From an uncultured Fibrobacter sp. (GTDB taxonomy: Bacteria; Fibrobacterota; Fibrobacteria; Fibrobacterales; Fibrobacteraceae): a stretch of DNA of 42,468 bases. The position numbers and the translations under genes were made by a program. The notes below the pieces were generated by a model, which saw nothing but the letters and a program-made list of their open reading frames with translations, searched no databases and was not told the DNA's origin. The stretch spans positions 1 through 42,468 of the forward strand of contig NZ_CAMZCS010000028.1 in assembly GCF_947305105.1 (NCBI RefSeq). Reading direction: 5' to 3'. Positions 32,942 to 42,123 of the stretch are shown here, one piece after another (within the stretch, counting starts at the first letter, position 1; each line of letters opens with the position of its first letter).

Positions 32942-33049
32942 GGGGCTAGAATCTAGGGGTTAGAGGCGATGAGGTCGGGGCTAAAGCCCCTTTGAGGTGT
33001 GAGGAAAGTAGGAAGTAGGAAGTAGACAGTAGACAGTAGGAAGTAGGAC
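32942..33049. repeat. Heptamer array (locus C, left part)
   Basis: Units of 7 bp run from GGGGCTA, GAATCTA, GGGGTTA (32942) through an irregular zone with the hairpin GGGGCT-AA-AGCCCC (32977-32990). From 33008 they continue as GTAGGAA, GTAGGAA, GTAGACA, GTAGACA, GTAGGAA and GTAGGAC. The array stops where the next palindrome begins. Confidence 0.85.
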
Positions 33050-33107
33050 AAATGCGTAAGGCGAGTGCCGCGGTCAAGCTTGCTTGAACATGGCCGAGCC
33101 GAGCATT
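33050..33107. repeat. 58-bp imperfect palindrome
   Basis: AAATGC (33050) and GCATTT (33102) form the ends, and GGTCAAGC with CTTGAACATGGCC forms the centre around TTG, with smaller matches between. It interrupts the heptamer array and looks like a small inverted-repeat insertion. Confidence 0.65.
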
Positions 33108-33109
33108 TG

Positions 33110-33183
33110 GTACTTGAGCTATACGAAACTTGGCAATTTATTGCCTTAGTTGAGTTATCCTCTATGAGGAGTAGCGAGAGTAC
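33110..33183. other. 74-nt three-way-junction fold
   Basis: The ends GTACTTGAGCTA and TAGCGAGAGTAC pair at 10 of 12 positions (one of them a G-U), the exceptions being a tandem G-A/A-G mismatch at 33116-33117. Two hairpins lie inside. The first is AACT-GGCAA-TTTA-TTGCC-AGTT (33127-33151, small internal loop). The second is TCCTC-TAT-GAGGA (33158-33170). This could be a small RNA, a structured insertion or a decayed RNA gene; no anticodon-like arm identifies it as a tRNA. Confidence 0.55.
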
Positions 33184-33185
33184 AA

Positions 33186-33351
33186 GTAGGAAGTGGTTAG
33201 GGGTTAGGATCTAGGGAGAAATATCACGGCTTCGCCGTCTGTTACTAACGCACGAAGTGCGTGATTCTCATTCACTAGCCTCGAGCCTGGAGGCTCGAGC
33301 CTCATACCTCATCGCTCATTGCTCACTGCTCGGGCCTCGAGCCCCGAGCCT
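33186..33351. repeat. Heptamer arrays flanking the two-hairpin core (locus C, right part)
   Basis: The left units are GTAGGAA, GTGGTTA, GGGGTTA and GGATCTA. The core is 33214-33274 (61 bp). The right units from 33275 are CTAGCCT, CGAGCCT, GGAGGCT, CGAGCCT, CATACCT, CATCGCT, CATTGCT, CACTGCT, CGGGCCT, CGAGCCC and CGAGCCT. The core is almost identical to the inverted one at 37021. The greA -10 box follows immediately. Confidence 0.92.
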
Positions 33352-33356
33352 TTTTA

Positions 33357-33362
33357 TATATT
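33357..33362 (+). promoter_or_regulatory. Possible -10 box of greA
   Basis: TATATT ends 9 bases before the greA ATG. The -35 position falls in the last heptamer units (GAGCCCCGAG), with no TTGACA-like sequence. Confidence 0.4.
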
Positions 33363-33371
33363 TTACAATCT

Positions 33372-33839
33372 ATGAAGCATTTGATTTCCAAAGAGGGTTT
33401 CGAAAAACTCAAGGCCGAATGGGAACACCTCAAGTACGAGGAACGCCCCGCCATGATCAACCAAGTGCAGGCCGCCGCCGCCGAAGGCGACCGCAGCGAA
33501 AACGCAGCCTACACCTACGGCCGCATGCGCGTCCGCGAGATTGACCGCCGCCTGCGCGAACTGGACCGCATCCTGGATGGCGCAAAGATTGTCGAAAACG
33601 TCGCTCCCGAAGACGGATCCATCAAGTTCGGTGCGACAATCAAGATGGTGGACATCAAGACCAAGCGCGAAAAGACTTACAGCATCGTCGGTGAAAAGGA
33701 AATTGACCCGCTCAAAGGCCGCATCAGCATGAAGTCGCCCATCGGCGAAGCGCTGCTCGGCAAAAAGAAGGGCGAAACCGTGCAAGTACAAGCCCCCCGC
33801 GGAACGATTACTTACGAAATCCTGGAAGTTACTTATTAG
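33372..33839 (+). CDS. greA: Transcription elongation factor GreA
   Basis: GreA enters the secondary channel of stalled RNA polymerase and stimulates cleavage of the backtracked transcript. The 155-residue protein has the N-terminal coiled coil (L-I-S-K-E-G-F-E-K-L-K-A-E-W) with the functional acidic tip in A-A-A-E-G-D-R-S-E-N-A-A-Y. The C-terminal FKBP-like domain has the S-I-V-G-E-K-E-I-D-P pattern, I-S-M-K-S-P-I-G-E-A-L-L-G-K-K and a final strand. Length is normal. There is no Shine-Dalgarno sequence, and a TATATT box lies 9 bases upstream, so the message may be nearly leaderless. Repeat DNA flanks the gene on both sides. Confidence 0.95.
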   Translation: MKHLISKEGFEKLKAEWEHLKYEERPAMINQVQAAAAEGDRSENAAYTYGRMRVREIDRRLRELDRILDGAKIVENVAPEDGSIKFGATIKMVDIKTKREKTYSIVGEKEIDPLKGRISMKSPIGEALLGKKKGETVQVQAPRGTITYEILEVTY

Positions 33840-33941
33840 AATCTAGAGAATAGGATCTAGGGGCTAGAGAAAATTTAGACGCACGAAGTGCGTGATTCTT
33901 ATTCACTAGATCCTAATCTCTAGCCTCTAACCACTAGCATC
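33840..33941. repeat. Heptamer array with shortened core (locus D)
   Basis: The whole gap between the greA stop and the tatD start is repeat. The units are GAATCTA (starting in the greA stop codon), GAGAATA, GGATCTA and GGGGCTA. A core keeps only the second hairpin (CGCAC-GAA-GTGCG), and CTAGATC, CTAATCT, CTAGCCT, CTAACCA and CTAGCAT run up to the ATG. The first hairpin of the core is deleted here. Confidence 0.9.
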
Positions 33942-34745
33942 ATGTTCATCGATACTCACTGCCATATTGATTCCTACGAGCGGCATGCCGGCGAAAGCTT
34001 CGACGCCCTCCTCGCCCGCATCCCTAGCGACACAGACGATAAAGTTCAATTACCCGAAGCGTTCATCCACGTAGCCTGCGACCCTGCCGATTTTGATTAC
34101 GCCCGCGAACTCAGCGAGAAATACCCGAACGTCTACACCGCCTACGGCATCCACCCGGAATACGTCGAAACAGAAACCGCCGAAGACGAACTGCGCATGA
34201 TGGAATTTCTCAAGCACCCCAAGTGCGTCGCCTGCGGGGAATTCGGGCTTGATTACCACTATGGTGCCGAAACAAAGGCAAAGCAAGTTGAACTGTTCGA
34301 GCGACACCTGCAACTCGGCATCGAAAGCGGCAAACCCCTGGTACTACACCTGCGCGAAGCCGACGACGATGCACTCGCCGTACTCCGTAACGCCGATATC
34401 CAAGGCAAAAAAATCCATGTCCATTGCTTTACAGGTTCGCCCGAATTTTGCAAACAAATGCTCGACCTGGGTTCCAAAGGCGTCGAAATCTATGTTGGCT
34501 TTACCGGAATCATCACGTTCAAGAACGCGCAAAACGTCCGCGATGCTGCCGCTATCGTACCACCAAGCCAAATGCTCCTAGAAACGGATTCCCCCTACAT
34601 GGCGCCCATCCCCTACCGTGGCAAACCATGCCATTCCGGCTATATCCCTTACATCGCGCAAGCGCTCGCCACAATAAAAAATTTGCCCGTAGAGGAACTC
34701 TACAGGCACTGTCGCGAAAACACTCGCCACTGTTACGGCATCTGA
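33942..34745 (+). CDS. tatD: TatD-family metal-dependent DNase
   Basis: This is a TIM-barrel hydrolase of the TatD/YcfH family, linked to 3' exonuclease activity on DNA. The 267-residue protein opens with the metal motif F-I-D-T-H-C-H-I-D. It has G-E-F-G-L-D-Y-H (about 98-105), V-L-H-L-R-E-A-D, I-H-V-H-C-F-T-G and L-L-E-T-D-S-P-Y-M-A-P near residue 210. All expected ligands are present. The start codon follows heptamer repeat directly, without a ribosome-binding site. The end overlaps the convergent GGDEF-EAL gene by 13 bases. The exact paralogue (TatD or YcfH type) is not resolved. Confidence 0.9.
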   Translation: MFIDTHCHIDSYERHAGESFDALLARIPSDTDDKVQLPEAFIHVACDPADFDYARELSEKYPNVYTAYGIHPEYVETETAEDELRMMEFLKHPKCVACGEFGLDYHYGAETKAKQVELFERHLQLGIESGKPLVLHLREADDDALAVLRNADIQGKKIHVHCFTGSPEFCKQMLDLGSKGVEIYVGFTGIITFKNAQNVRDAAAIVPPSQMLLETDSPYMAPIPYRGKPCHSGYIPYIAQALATIKNLPVEELYRHCRENTRHCYGI

Positions 34746-36727
34746 AACGCCATGGAAACCTGCGAAGGGGTCGACTCCCCTTTGTAATGCCTGCGCAAGT
34801 ACGCAAGCGCCGCCTCGGAATTGAGCGGTTTGCTGAAGTAGTAACCCTGAATAAACTGGCAACCCTCGCTCCTCAAGAAGTCGAGCTGGTCGCGAGTTTC
34901 GACGCCTTCGGCAATCAGGCCCATATTCATTGAATGCGCGATGCCGATAACCATGCGTGCAAAAGAAGCGTCTTCTTCGTCGTCTGTCACGTGGTCGACA
35001 AAAGACTTATCCATCTTGAGAGTATGCACCGGGAAGCGCTTCAAATAGGCCAGGCTGCTGTAACCTGTACCGAAATCGTCTATGGAAATCTGCAAGCCCA
35101 TGCTGGCGAGGGCGCGCATCATCTTGATTGTCTTCTCCGATTCACGCAAAGCCGTATATTCCGTAATTTCGAGCTTCAAGTTCTTCGGGTTCAGTTTCGT
35201 CTCTTGCAATATGCGTCGGACATCATCGACCATGTTATCAAGCGCAAACTGCTTGGCACTGAAATTGACCGACACCTGGATATTCTCGTAACCCATGTCG
35301 ACCCAAATCTTGGTCTGTTCGCAAGCCATACGCAGAATCTGGGCACCCATCGGGACAATCAAACCCGTTTCTTCGGCAATAGGAATAAACTCACCCGGAG
35401 AAATCACGCCCCGTTCACTGTTGTTCCAGCGGACAAGCGCCTCGAAACCGACAATGCGGTCACCGTTGACAATATCCACAATGGGCTGGTACACCAACAC
35501 GAATTCGCGAGCCTGTATAGCCCTGCGAATTTCAAATTCCAGCTTGTAGAGGTTCATCGCCTTTTCGCGGATTCCACCCGTAAAGAACTGCACCCCACCA
35601 TGGTTGACGCCCTTCTTCATGTCGCGCAAGACAGCGTTCGCATTCGCCAGCAAGTCTTCTACACAATCGCCGTCCTTGTTCACCACAACAGACATCGAAA
35701 CACTGATGTAGAGTTCCTTACCCTCCAATTTAAGAGGCATCTTGACCTTGGCGTGGAGATTGCGCACAATGGAAATAAGTTCCGCATTGACATCACTCCC
35801 TTGGATATTCCGGAATATCAGGGCGAACACATCCGGGCCAATTCGGGCAACGCAATCTCCCGAACGAGACGAAGCGTTGATGCGGTCGGCAACAATTCTC
35901 AAAACTTGGTCACCCACGTCGATGGAATAGGAATCGTTAATCGCGGCAAAGCTGTCGATATCCAAAAGGGCAAGGGCAAAAATATAGTCCGGACGGTCCG
36001 TAGACTTCTTGACATCCTTCGCAAGTTCATTCAAGAACTCCTGGCGGTTACTCACGCCAGTCAGCGAATCACATGTCGAAAGGAAATCATTTTCACGAAC
36101 GAGGTTGCGCGAATCCTGGATAGCCGAAAGAGAACCGATTACACGAATCAGGAGCCCGGCCTCGTTGCACTGCGGACGCCCCGAAATGACAATCGCCTCG
36201 CAATTAGCCATTTTATTCAAAAGGCGCATGCGAATCGTGAAATTGCGTTTTTCATTCAGGCATTCCTGCAAAGACTTGCGGAAAGACTCCCAGTCACTTT
36301 CCAGAACACACCCCTTCACCACTTCGAACGAATCACCCAGGGCATCTATACCAAGAATTTTGCCCACCTTGTTCGACCAGAATACCTTATTCGAAGAAAC
36401 ATCAAATGTCCAGAACCCTTCAGAAGAAACATCAATCATCATCTGGAAAAGTCGATCTTTCTCGATGAGGTCCCGTTCGTAATTACGAATGGGTTCAAGA
36501 ACGACCTCATTCACATTGACATCGCTACGGATTTTTTTCTGGGAATTAGAAGAAGGGAATCTATAAAAAACGGCAAGGTAATCCAAAAACAGAATGGATA
36601 TGACATAAGGAATAACAACGACAATATTATCGGAATGTTCCACAAAGTCGGGAATAACCGCAGCAAAAAGGAAACTGGTTATCAACAGTGCGAATCGCAA
36701 AACAACATGTTCATCAAAAAGTTTCAT
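34733..36727 (-). CDS. PAS-GGDEF-EAL protein, likely c-di-GMP phosphodiesterase
   Basis: The 664-residue protein has two N-terminal membrane helices (about 8-65), a PAS-like sensor (about 95-215), a GGDEF domain (about 225-395) and an EAL domain (about 405-650). The GGDEF signature is changed to G-P-D-V-F, so cyclase activity is unlikely, although D-I-D-S-F and the overall fold remain. The EAL domain has all expected catalytic parts: F-E-A-L-V-R-W, S-V-N-F-S-A, L-E-I-T-E, I-D-D-F-G-T-G, L-K-M-D-K and A-E-G-V-E-T. It should therefore break down cyclic di-GMP, with the altered GGDEF as a possible regulatory site. It stands alone and overlaps tatD by 13 bases at its end. Confidence 0.9.
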   Translation of the reverse strand: MKLFDEHVVLRFALLITSFLFAAVIPDFVEHSDNIVVVIPYVISILFLDYLAVFYRFPSSNSQKKIRSDVNVNEVVLEPIRNYERDLIEKDRLFQMMIDVSSEGFWTFDVSSNKVFWSNKVGKILGIDALGDSFEVVKGCVLESDWESFRKSLQECLNEKRNFTIRMRLLNKMANCEAIVISGRPQCNEAGLLIRVIGSLSAIQDSRNLVRENDFLSTCDSLTGVSNRQEFLNELAKDVKKSTDRPDYIFALALLDIDSFAAINDSYSIDVGDQVLRIVADRINASSRSGDCVARIGPDVFALIFRNIQGSDVNAELISIVRNLHAKVKMPLKLEGKELYISVSMSVVVNKDGDCVEDLLANANAVLRDMKKGVNHGGVQFFTGGIREKAMNLYKLEFEIRRAIQAREFVLVYQPIVDIVNGDRIVGFEALVRWNNSERGVISPGEFIPIAEETGLIVPMGAQILRMACEQTKIWVDMGYENIQVSVNFSAKQFALDNMVDDVRRILQETKLNPKNLKLEITEYTALRESEKTIKMMRALASMGLQISIDDFGTGYSSLAYLKRFPVHTLKMDKSFVDHVTDDEEDASFARMVIGIAHSMNMGLIAEGVETRDQLDFLRSEGCQFIQGYYFSKPLNSEAALAYLRRHYKGESTPSQVSMAFQMP

Positions 36728-36985
36728 TTATGCTCCAAATTATTGCAAAAAATATACATTCAAAAACAAAATGGGTGCAGAAATAATGTTTATAAAAAGA
36801 ATACATTCTCTTTTCAAAAAACAACCAGCCAAAAAATCGCTCCAAAACGCCCAAAATCGCCCCAAAAAACGGCTTTTTTGAGCACTGCATATAAAATAAC
36901 ATAAATAAAGGCGATAACGCAAGTGTGAGCCAGCCCACACAACGAACAAACGAAAAACATGACGCCAATCACATTCGAAGGAAAA
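36728..36985. other. AT-rich gap upstream of the EAL gene
   Basis: No gene is seen. The only marked features are CAAAAAA-CGGC-TTTTTTG (around 36865) and the imperfect palindrome GTGTGAGC-CA-GCCCACAC at 36923-36940, which could be a binding site for the EAL gene promoter. Confidence 0.35.
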
Positions 36986-37115
36986 TGGCTCCAGGCTCGG
37001 GGCACGAGGCTCGAGGCAAGTGAATGAGAATCACGCACTTCGTGCGTTAATAACAGACGGCGAAGCCGTGATATTTCTCCCTAGTCTCTATATCCTAGCC
37101 TCTAGATTCTCTAAT
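36986..37115. repeat. Heptamer arrays and core in inverted orientation (locus E)
   Basis: The units TGGCTCC, AGGCTCG, GGGCACG, AGGCTCG and AGGCAAG lead into a 61-bp core (37021-37081). This is the reverse complement of the core at 33214, with only one or two differences. TAGTCTC, TATATCC, TAGCCTC and TAGATTC follow. Confidence 0.9.
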
Positions 37116-37151
37116 GGAGATTGCTCCAGGCGCGAGGAATTTAATGGGAAC

Positions 37152-37184
37152 AAAAAAGCCCCCGGCTTTGAACCGGAGGCCTTT
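37152..37184 (-). terminator. Terminator of gdhA
   Basis: On the minus strand AAAGGCCTCCGG pairs with CCGGGGGCTTTTTT around a TTCAAAG loop, ending in a run of six T. It lies about 75 bases after the gdhA stop, beyond the heptamer array. Confidence 0.88.
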
Positions 37185-37192
37185 GTGTTGTT

Positions 37193-37259
37193 ACTCAAAA
37201 CTGAGAACTGATAACTCAAAACTGAGAACTCAAAACTGAGAACTGATAACTCAGAACTA
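37193..37259. repeat. ACTSANA heptamer array (locus F)
   Basis: Ten perfect 7-bp steps: ACTCAAA, ACTGAGA, ACTGATA, ACTCAAA, ACTGAGA, ACTCAAA, ACTGAGA, ACTGATA, ACTCAGA, then ACTATTA, whose last three bases are the gdhA stop codon. The array lies between gdhA and its terminator, so it would be transcribed. Confidence 0.93.
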
Positions 37260-38639
<1,380 letters not shown>

Positions 38640-38714
38640 TTAAAGTTTTTAACGGGTCTAAAGATAGCAAACCCGCGACAAAAAATGAAAAAACCAGCCG
38701 GAAATCTTCAATTT

Positions 38715-38730
38715 CTTACATTTTTGTAAG
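38715..38730. promoter_or_regulatory. Palindrome 1 upstream of gdhA
   Basis: CTTAC-ATTTTT-GTAAG lies about 105 bases before the gdhA start. Together with the second copy at 38797 it suggests an operator pair for a regulator not identified here. Confidence 0.5.
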
Positions 38731-38796
38731 TTAGTATTTTGCAAGTTTTATAAATTGCCTTTTTTCGTTAAATTTCAAGGCATGAAATAGCAAAAA

Positions 38797-38812
38797 CCTA
38801 CATTTTTGTAAG
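38797..38812. promoter_or_regulatory. Palindrome 2 upstream of gdhA
   Basis: CCTAC-ATTTTT-GTAAG repeats palindrome 1 with one mismatch, 82 bases further upstream. Both copies continue into GTAAGTT, and a TTTGCAA or TTTTGCAA follows nearby. Confidence 0.5.
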
Positions 38813-38865
38813 TTTGCAAATTTACCTATCAGAAGTAAAAATCATTTTACAAAATAAAGCGGGAG

Positions 38866-38886
38866 ATGCCCGGTCAAGCCGGGCAT
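38866..38886 (-). terminator. Hairpin after the inositol monophosphatase gene
   Basis: ATGCCCGG pairs with CCGGGCAT around TCAAG. It lies about 30 bases after the stop of the minus-strand gene. The T tract is weak. Confidence 0.6.
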
Positions 38887-38916
38887 GACAAGGGAAGAGC
38901 CTAATTATATGACCAG

Positions 38917-39705
38917 CTACTTTACGCAGTCCACGAGCGTTTCGTGCAGGATGCCGTTCGAAAAGACGACCTGTTCGCTGTCAACGAACTGCATCGGGGA
39001 GCCGTCAATGTGCGTTGACTTTCCGCCAGCCTCTTCGACAATCAGCGCAATCGCCGCAATGTCCCACGGGTAGCTCATCGTCATCACAAAGCAGTCGATG
39101 CGGCCACACGCAGTAAAGCACCCCTCCACCACTGCCGAACCAAAACATTTCACGCGCTCGAACACTTCTGCCTCGCGAGCAAAGTTACGCGAATTCTGCG
39201 AATTGATCTTTTCGGGATTGCCCACGTTAAAATCGCCGTTCGAAACTATGGCGTGTACTGGGTCCGCTTCGTCGCTCACATGGATAGCCTTGCCATTCAT
39301 GAAGGCACCGCCATCCTTCATCGCCGTAAACAGCTCGCCAAGCCGGGGCAGGTTCACGACCGCGACCAACGGTTTGCCCTCGAGATGGAGAGCGATGGAA
39401 ATTCCCCAGAACGGAATGCCGCGGCTAAAATTGACCGTGCCGTCCACCGGGTCGATAATCCAGCAGTAGCGCGGATCCGCGCCCTCGATGACGCCCGCTT
39501 CTTCGGTGCGGATGGAATGCGTCGGGAATGCGTTACGCAATCCTTCGACAATCAGTTTCTCGCTCGCGATATCGGCGCGAGTCACAACGTCTTTCTTGGA
39601 CTTGTATTTTACGTCGCCCAAGTTGTTCTGGAATTCAAGGCAAAGAGCCCCCGTCTGTTTCGCGAGAGCTTCTGCAACAGATAAAAATTGTTGATAATCG
39701 GACAT
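38917..39705 (-). CDS. Inositol monophosphatase-family phosphatase
   Basis: The 262-residue protein belongs to the metal-dependent IMPase/SuhB family, which removes phosphate from inositol phosphate, histidinol phosphate or related sugars. It has T-E-E-A-G (about 70), the metal site W-I-I-D-P-V-D-G-T-V-N-F (about 80-91), V-N-L-P-R-L-G-E-L-F and the late Y-P-W-D-I-A-A-I-A-L-I-V-E-E-A-G-G. I chose the ATG at 39705; the longer frame would add 58 residues encoded partly by heptamer repeat DNA. No Shine-Dalgarno sequence precedes it. The substrate is not determined by the sequence. Confidence 0.9.
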   Translation of the reverse strand: MSDYQQFLSVAEALAKQTGALCLEFQNNLGDVKYKSKKDVVTRADIASEKLIVEGLRNAFPTHSIRTEEAGVIEGADPRYCWIIDPVDGTVNFSRGIPFWGISIALHLEGKPLVAVVNLPRLGELFTAMKDGGAFMNGKAIHVSDEADPVHAIVSNGDFNVGNPEKINSQNSRNFAREAEVFERVKCFGSAVVEGCFTACGRIDCFVMTMSYPWDIAAIALIVEEAGGKSTHIDGSPMQFVDSEQVVFSNGILHETLVDCVK

Positions 39706-39706
39706 A

Positions 39707-39748
39707 TGGGTTAGCGATGAGCTATGAGCGGCGAGCCATGAGGGACTA
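39707..39748. repeat. Heptamer array (locus G)
   Basis: Six steps, TGGGTTA, GCGATGA, GCTATGA, GCGGCGA, GCCATGA and GGGACTA, run from one base before the phosphatase start. GCTATGA and GCGATGA are related to the reverse complements of the GCTCATA/GCTCATC units in locus A. Confidence 0.8.
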
Positions 39749-39760
39749 CTCACGGTCAGC

Positions 39761-42055
39761 TTATTCAGGGTATGCGCAGCAACGGAAGCCAATTGACGAC
39801 GACCTGTAGAACGAGGATGCCTCTCTATAAACCACTTTCTCGCCCGTGAAGAAGACCTTCTCGACATGATCAGGCACATACACCAAGCCGTTGGAGATGG
39901 TTTTCAGCCATTCGTCGCCACCATTCTTGTATTCCGCATAAGGCACATAATCGACACCGATGGAGTTCCCGTTGGAATCCTGCACATCGAAGAACTGCAG
40001 AGAATCCTTGAAATCCTTCTTGGTCAGCTTTGCATACAATGTGCGCGAAGTATCCACTTCGAATACCGTATCCACCTTGGTCCCTTCGCGGTAAAGGTAA
40101 ACAGGATCTACCGTATAGCCAACACGTGTGAAGAACGGGAAGCTACGGCTTGTACACCTAGAAATGGATTCACGGTCTGAACCAACGAAAACTTTATAGC
40201 TAGCGCCTTTGACTACAGCCGCAGTATCCTCGGAACGGCCCATCACCCATTCCTGATAATGCCCAGGCATATCATGGACACCCATCGGGTTTACGCAATG
40301 GCGATTGCGCTTGGATACATCAGCCGAAGCGAGAGAATCCTCTGTACCGACATTGCACATTTTATAAAGGTATTCCACGGCATCGGACGCAGAATCCTCT
40401 ATCACACCATAGTCAAGGCGACCGCCAGACAAACAAACCAGTTCCCAATCGCGCTCGTTGCACAGGGAAACCTTAAAACCATCTGCAGATACTGCCTCGC
40501 AGGCCGCGACAGCCTCGGAGTGGAGCACGTTGCGAACAAATTCTCCAGAATCGTTCTGATGCTCATATTTTTCCATGCAGAACTTATTCGTATCAGAAAA
40601 AGAAACAGGAACGAATCCTTCGGGGCATTCTATTTCTTGAGCCAAAGCTCCCGGAGAAACATAGAGGGTATCAATCAACGCATGGGAATAATAACCAGAC
40701 GCATCCCTTGAACGTATGCGTAGAATAATCGTATCACCCGGAGCGACCCAACGAATTGTATCGACGACAAATCGACCGCCGTCGACGACAACCATTTCGC
40801 CATCGTCCCAATCATATTCTTTAATATAATGCTCACTGGAGCCACCCGCAAAGGTGACCGAATCCCAAGTCCCACTGGAAGGATTGTATTGTCTAATTTC
40901 ATAAGACGCTACAGTATCGTAGCAATCATAAATCAAGCACTCTCTCGGGAACTCCAGTACAGAATCAACCTTGATTCCATGATCTTTTATAACCGGATCG
41001 ACAGAACGGCTCCAGAAAATGCGCATACGGTTATTGCTATCCAATTGCACAAAGCCAGACCCAGGGTACAGCGAATCTTCTATTGTGAAGATCGATGTTG
41101 GCATAAGCGGCGCAATGGAATCTGTCGTGAGAATTGCTTTAGTCACTTCTTTCGAATTATTCCCCGAAGAATCCCACGAAGTAATTCCAATGGAATAATG
41201 GGATTCCGCACGGAGCCCCTTGATTGTGAGCCTAAACCAGTTAGCAGAATCGTTCTCCGAATCATAGCCTTTCCCGTCAAGGACGACAAGACGGAGCTTA
41301 TTCTTATCCTTTGAAGAATGCGATGCAGAATCGACGATGATGCTGTCGTGGTAAAAATCAATCCTCGCATGGCGGATGGTATCCGAGAATGCGCCTTCTA
41401 TAGAAATTTTAGCTTTCCGCAAGTCCTCTTCTGTATTTTCCGACGAAATGACAACGTTGTAGCCGACAATCGGTCCGGATATTTCAGCCGGAGTATAGAA
41501 GTCCGTCTGATCCGTCGGGCGAGACCATTCGAACCAGGCACCCGTAGTCCAGATTGAATCGTGAATGGCGACAAGCGAAGGTTCCTGAGTATCGCCCAAA
41601 AGGAGAAACACTCTCTGGACAGCCCCCGGATCCCCCTTGGAATACTTGCAGAATAGGGCAACCTGGAGACTGTCGTAGCCTTCCTTGAGGTAATCCTTGA
41701 CCTTTTCGGTCAAGTCAATCGTGTCGTAATCCTTGCCCTTCTTGCTATCGTATTCTATAACCGAATCGGCCTTATCGCGTTGCGAAGCAGAAACCGACCT
41801 AGACGTATCGTCAACAACGGTCGTATCGAGCCACAAGAGGATAGACTCAAGCCTATCGGTCTTGATCGGGTAACGGAAACTGATCCGGAAACATGTATCT
41901 ACAGAATTGGCCTTAACACCACAAGACCGAGTGACGCTCATTTCCATGACTTCGCGATCAAACGGGTAATCCGTACCATCATCGTCATCGGAACAAGCAA
42001 AAAACATGGACGCCAGCAGCGGGAGCATCAAAAATTTGAAAAAACGCATAATCAT
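39761..42055 (-). CDS. Large lipoprotein with C-terminal FGE/SUMF1-like domain
   Basis: The 764-residue product has a lipoprotein signal with Cys at about 21 (F-F-A-C-S-D-D-D-D). Beta-rich middle domains follow, at least one with a fibronectin III look (L-T-I-K-G-L-R-A-E-S-H-Y-S-I-G-I). The last 300 residues resemble the formylglycine-generating enzyme fold: G-F-V-P-V-S-F, F-C-M-E-K-Y-E, V-S-L-C-N-E-R-D-W-E, C-V-N-P-M-G-V-H-D-M-P-G-H-Y-Q-E-W and a final S-I-G-F-R-C-C. Many FGE-like domains in surface proteins are not enzymes, and catalysis is not claimed. An alternative start lies two codons downstream (42049). It may be co-transcribed with the phosphatase gene after it. Confidence 0.78.
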   Translation of the reverse strand: MIMRFFKFLMLPLLASMFFACSDDDDGTDYPFDREVMEMSVTRSCGVKANSVDTCFRISFRYPIKTDRLESILLWLDTTVVDDTSRSVSASQRDKADSVIEYDSKKGKDYDTIDLTEKVKDYLKEGYDSLQVALFCKYSKGDPGAVQRVFLLLGDTQEPSLVAIHDSIWTTGAWFEWSRPTDQTDFYTPAEISGPIVGYNVVISSENTEEDLRKAKISIEGAFSDTIRHARIDFYHDSIIVDSASHSSKDKNKLRLVVLDGKGYDSENDSANWFRLTIKGLRAESHYSIGITSWDSSGNNSKEVTKAILTTDSIAPLMPTSIFTIEDSLYPGSGFVQLDSNNRMRIFWSRSVDPVIKDHGIKVDSVLEFPRECLIYDCYDTVASYEIRQYNPSSGTWDSVTFAGGSSEHYIKEYDWDDGEMVVVDGGRFVVDTIRWVAPGDTIILRIRSRDASGYYSHALIDTLYVSPGALAQEIECPEGFVPVSFSDTNKFCMEKYEHQNDSGEFVRNVLHSEAVAACEAVSADGFKVSLCNERDWELVCLSGGRLDYGVIEDSASDAVEYLYKMCNVGTEDSLASADVSKRNRHCVNPMGVHDMPGHYQEWVMGRSEDTAAVVKGASYKVFVGSDRESISRCTSRSFPFFTRVGYTVDPVYLYREGTKVDTVFEVDTSRTLYAKLTKKDFKDSLQFFDVQDSNGNSIGVDYVPYAEYKNGGDEWLKTISNGLVYVPDHVEKVFFTGEKVVYREASSFYRSSSIGFRCCAYPE

Positions 42056-42077
42056 CGTAGCTTAATTTAGCAAAAAA

Positions 42078-42098
42078 CCGGACGCTAGAGGCGTCCGG
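42078..42098 (-). terminator. Terminator of the rplU-rpmA operon
   Basis: CCGGACGC pairs with GCGTCCGG around TAGAG. On the minus strand the stem is followed by a run of six T, a strong terminator after rpmA. Confidence 0.93.
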
Positions 42099-42123
42099 CT
42101 TTCAAATTCAAACGAAGTAAAAG

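Noticed and set aside
33257-33544. Open frame covering the heptamer array and the greA start
   Set aside because: It translates repeat DNA and then greA in a wrong frame.
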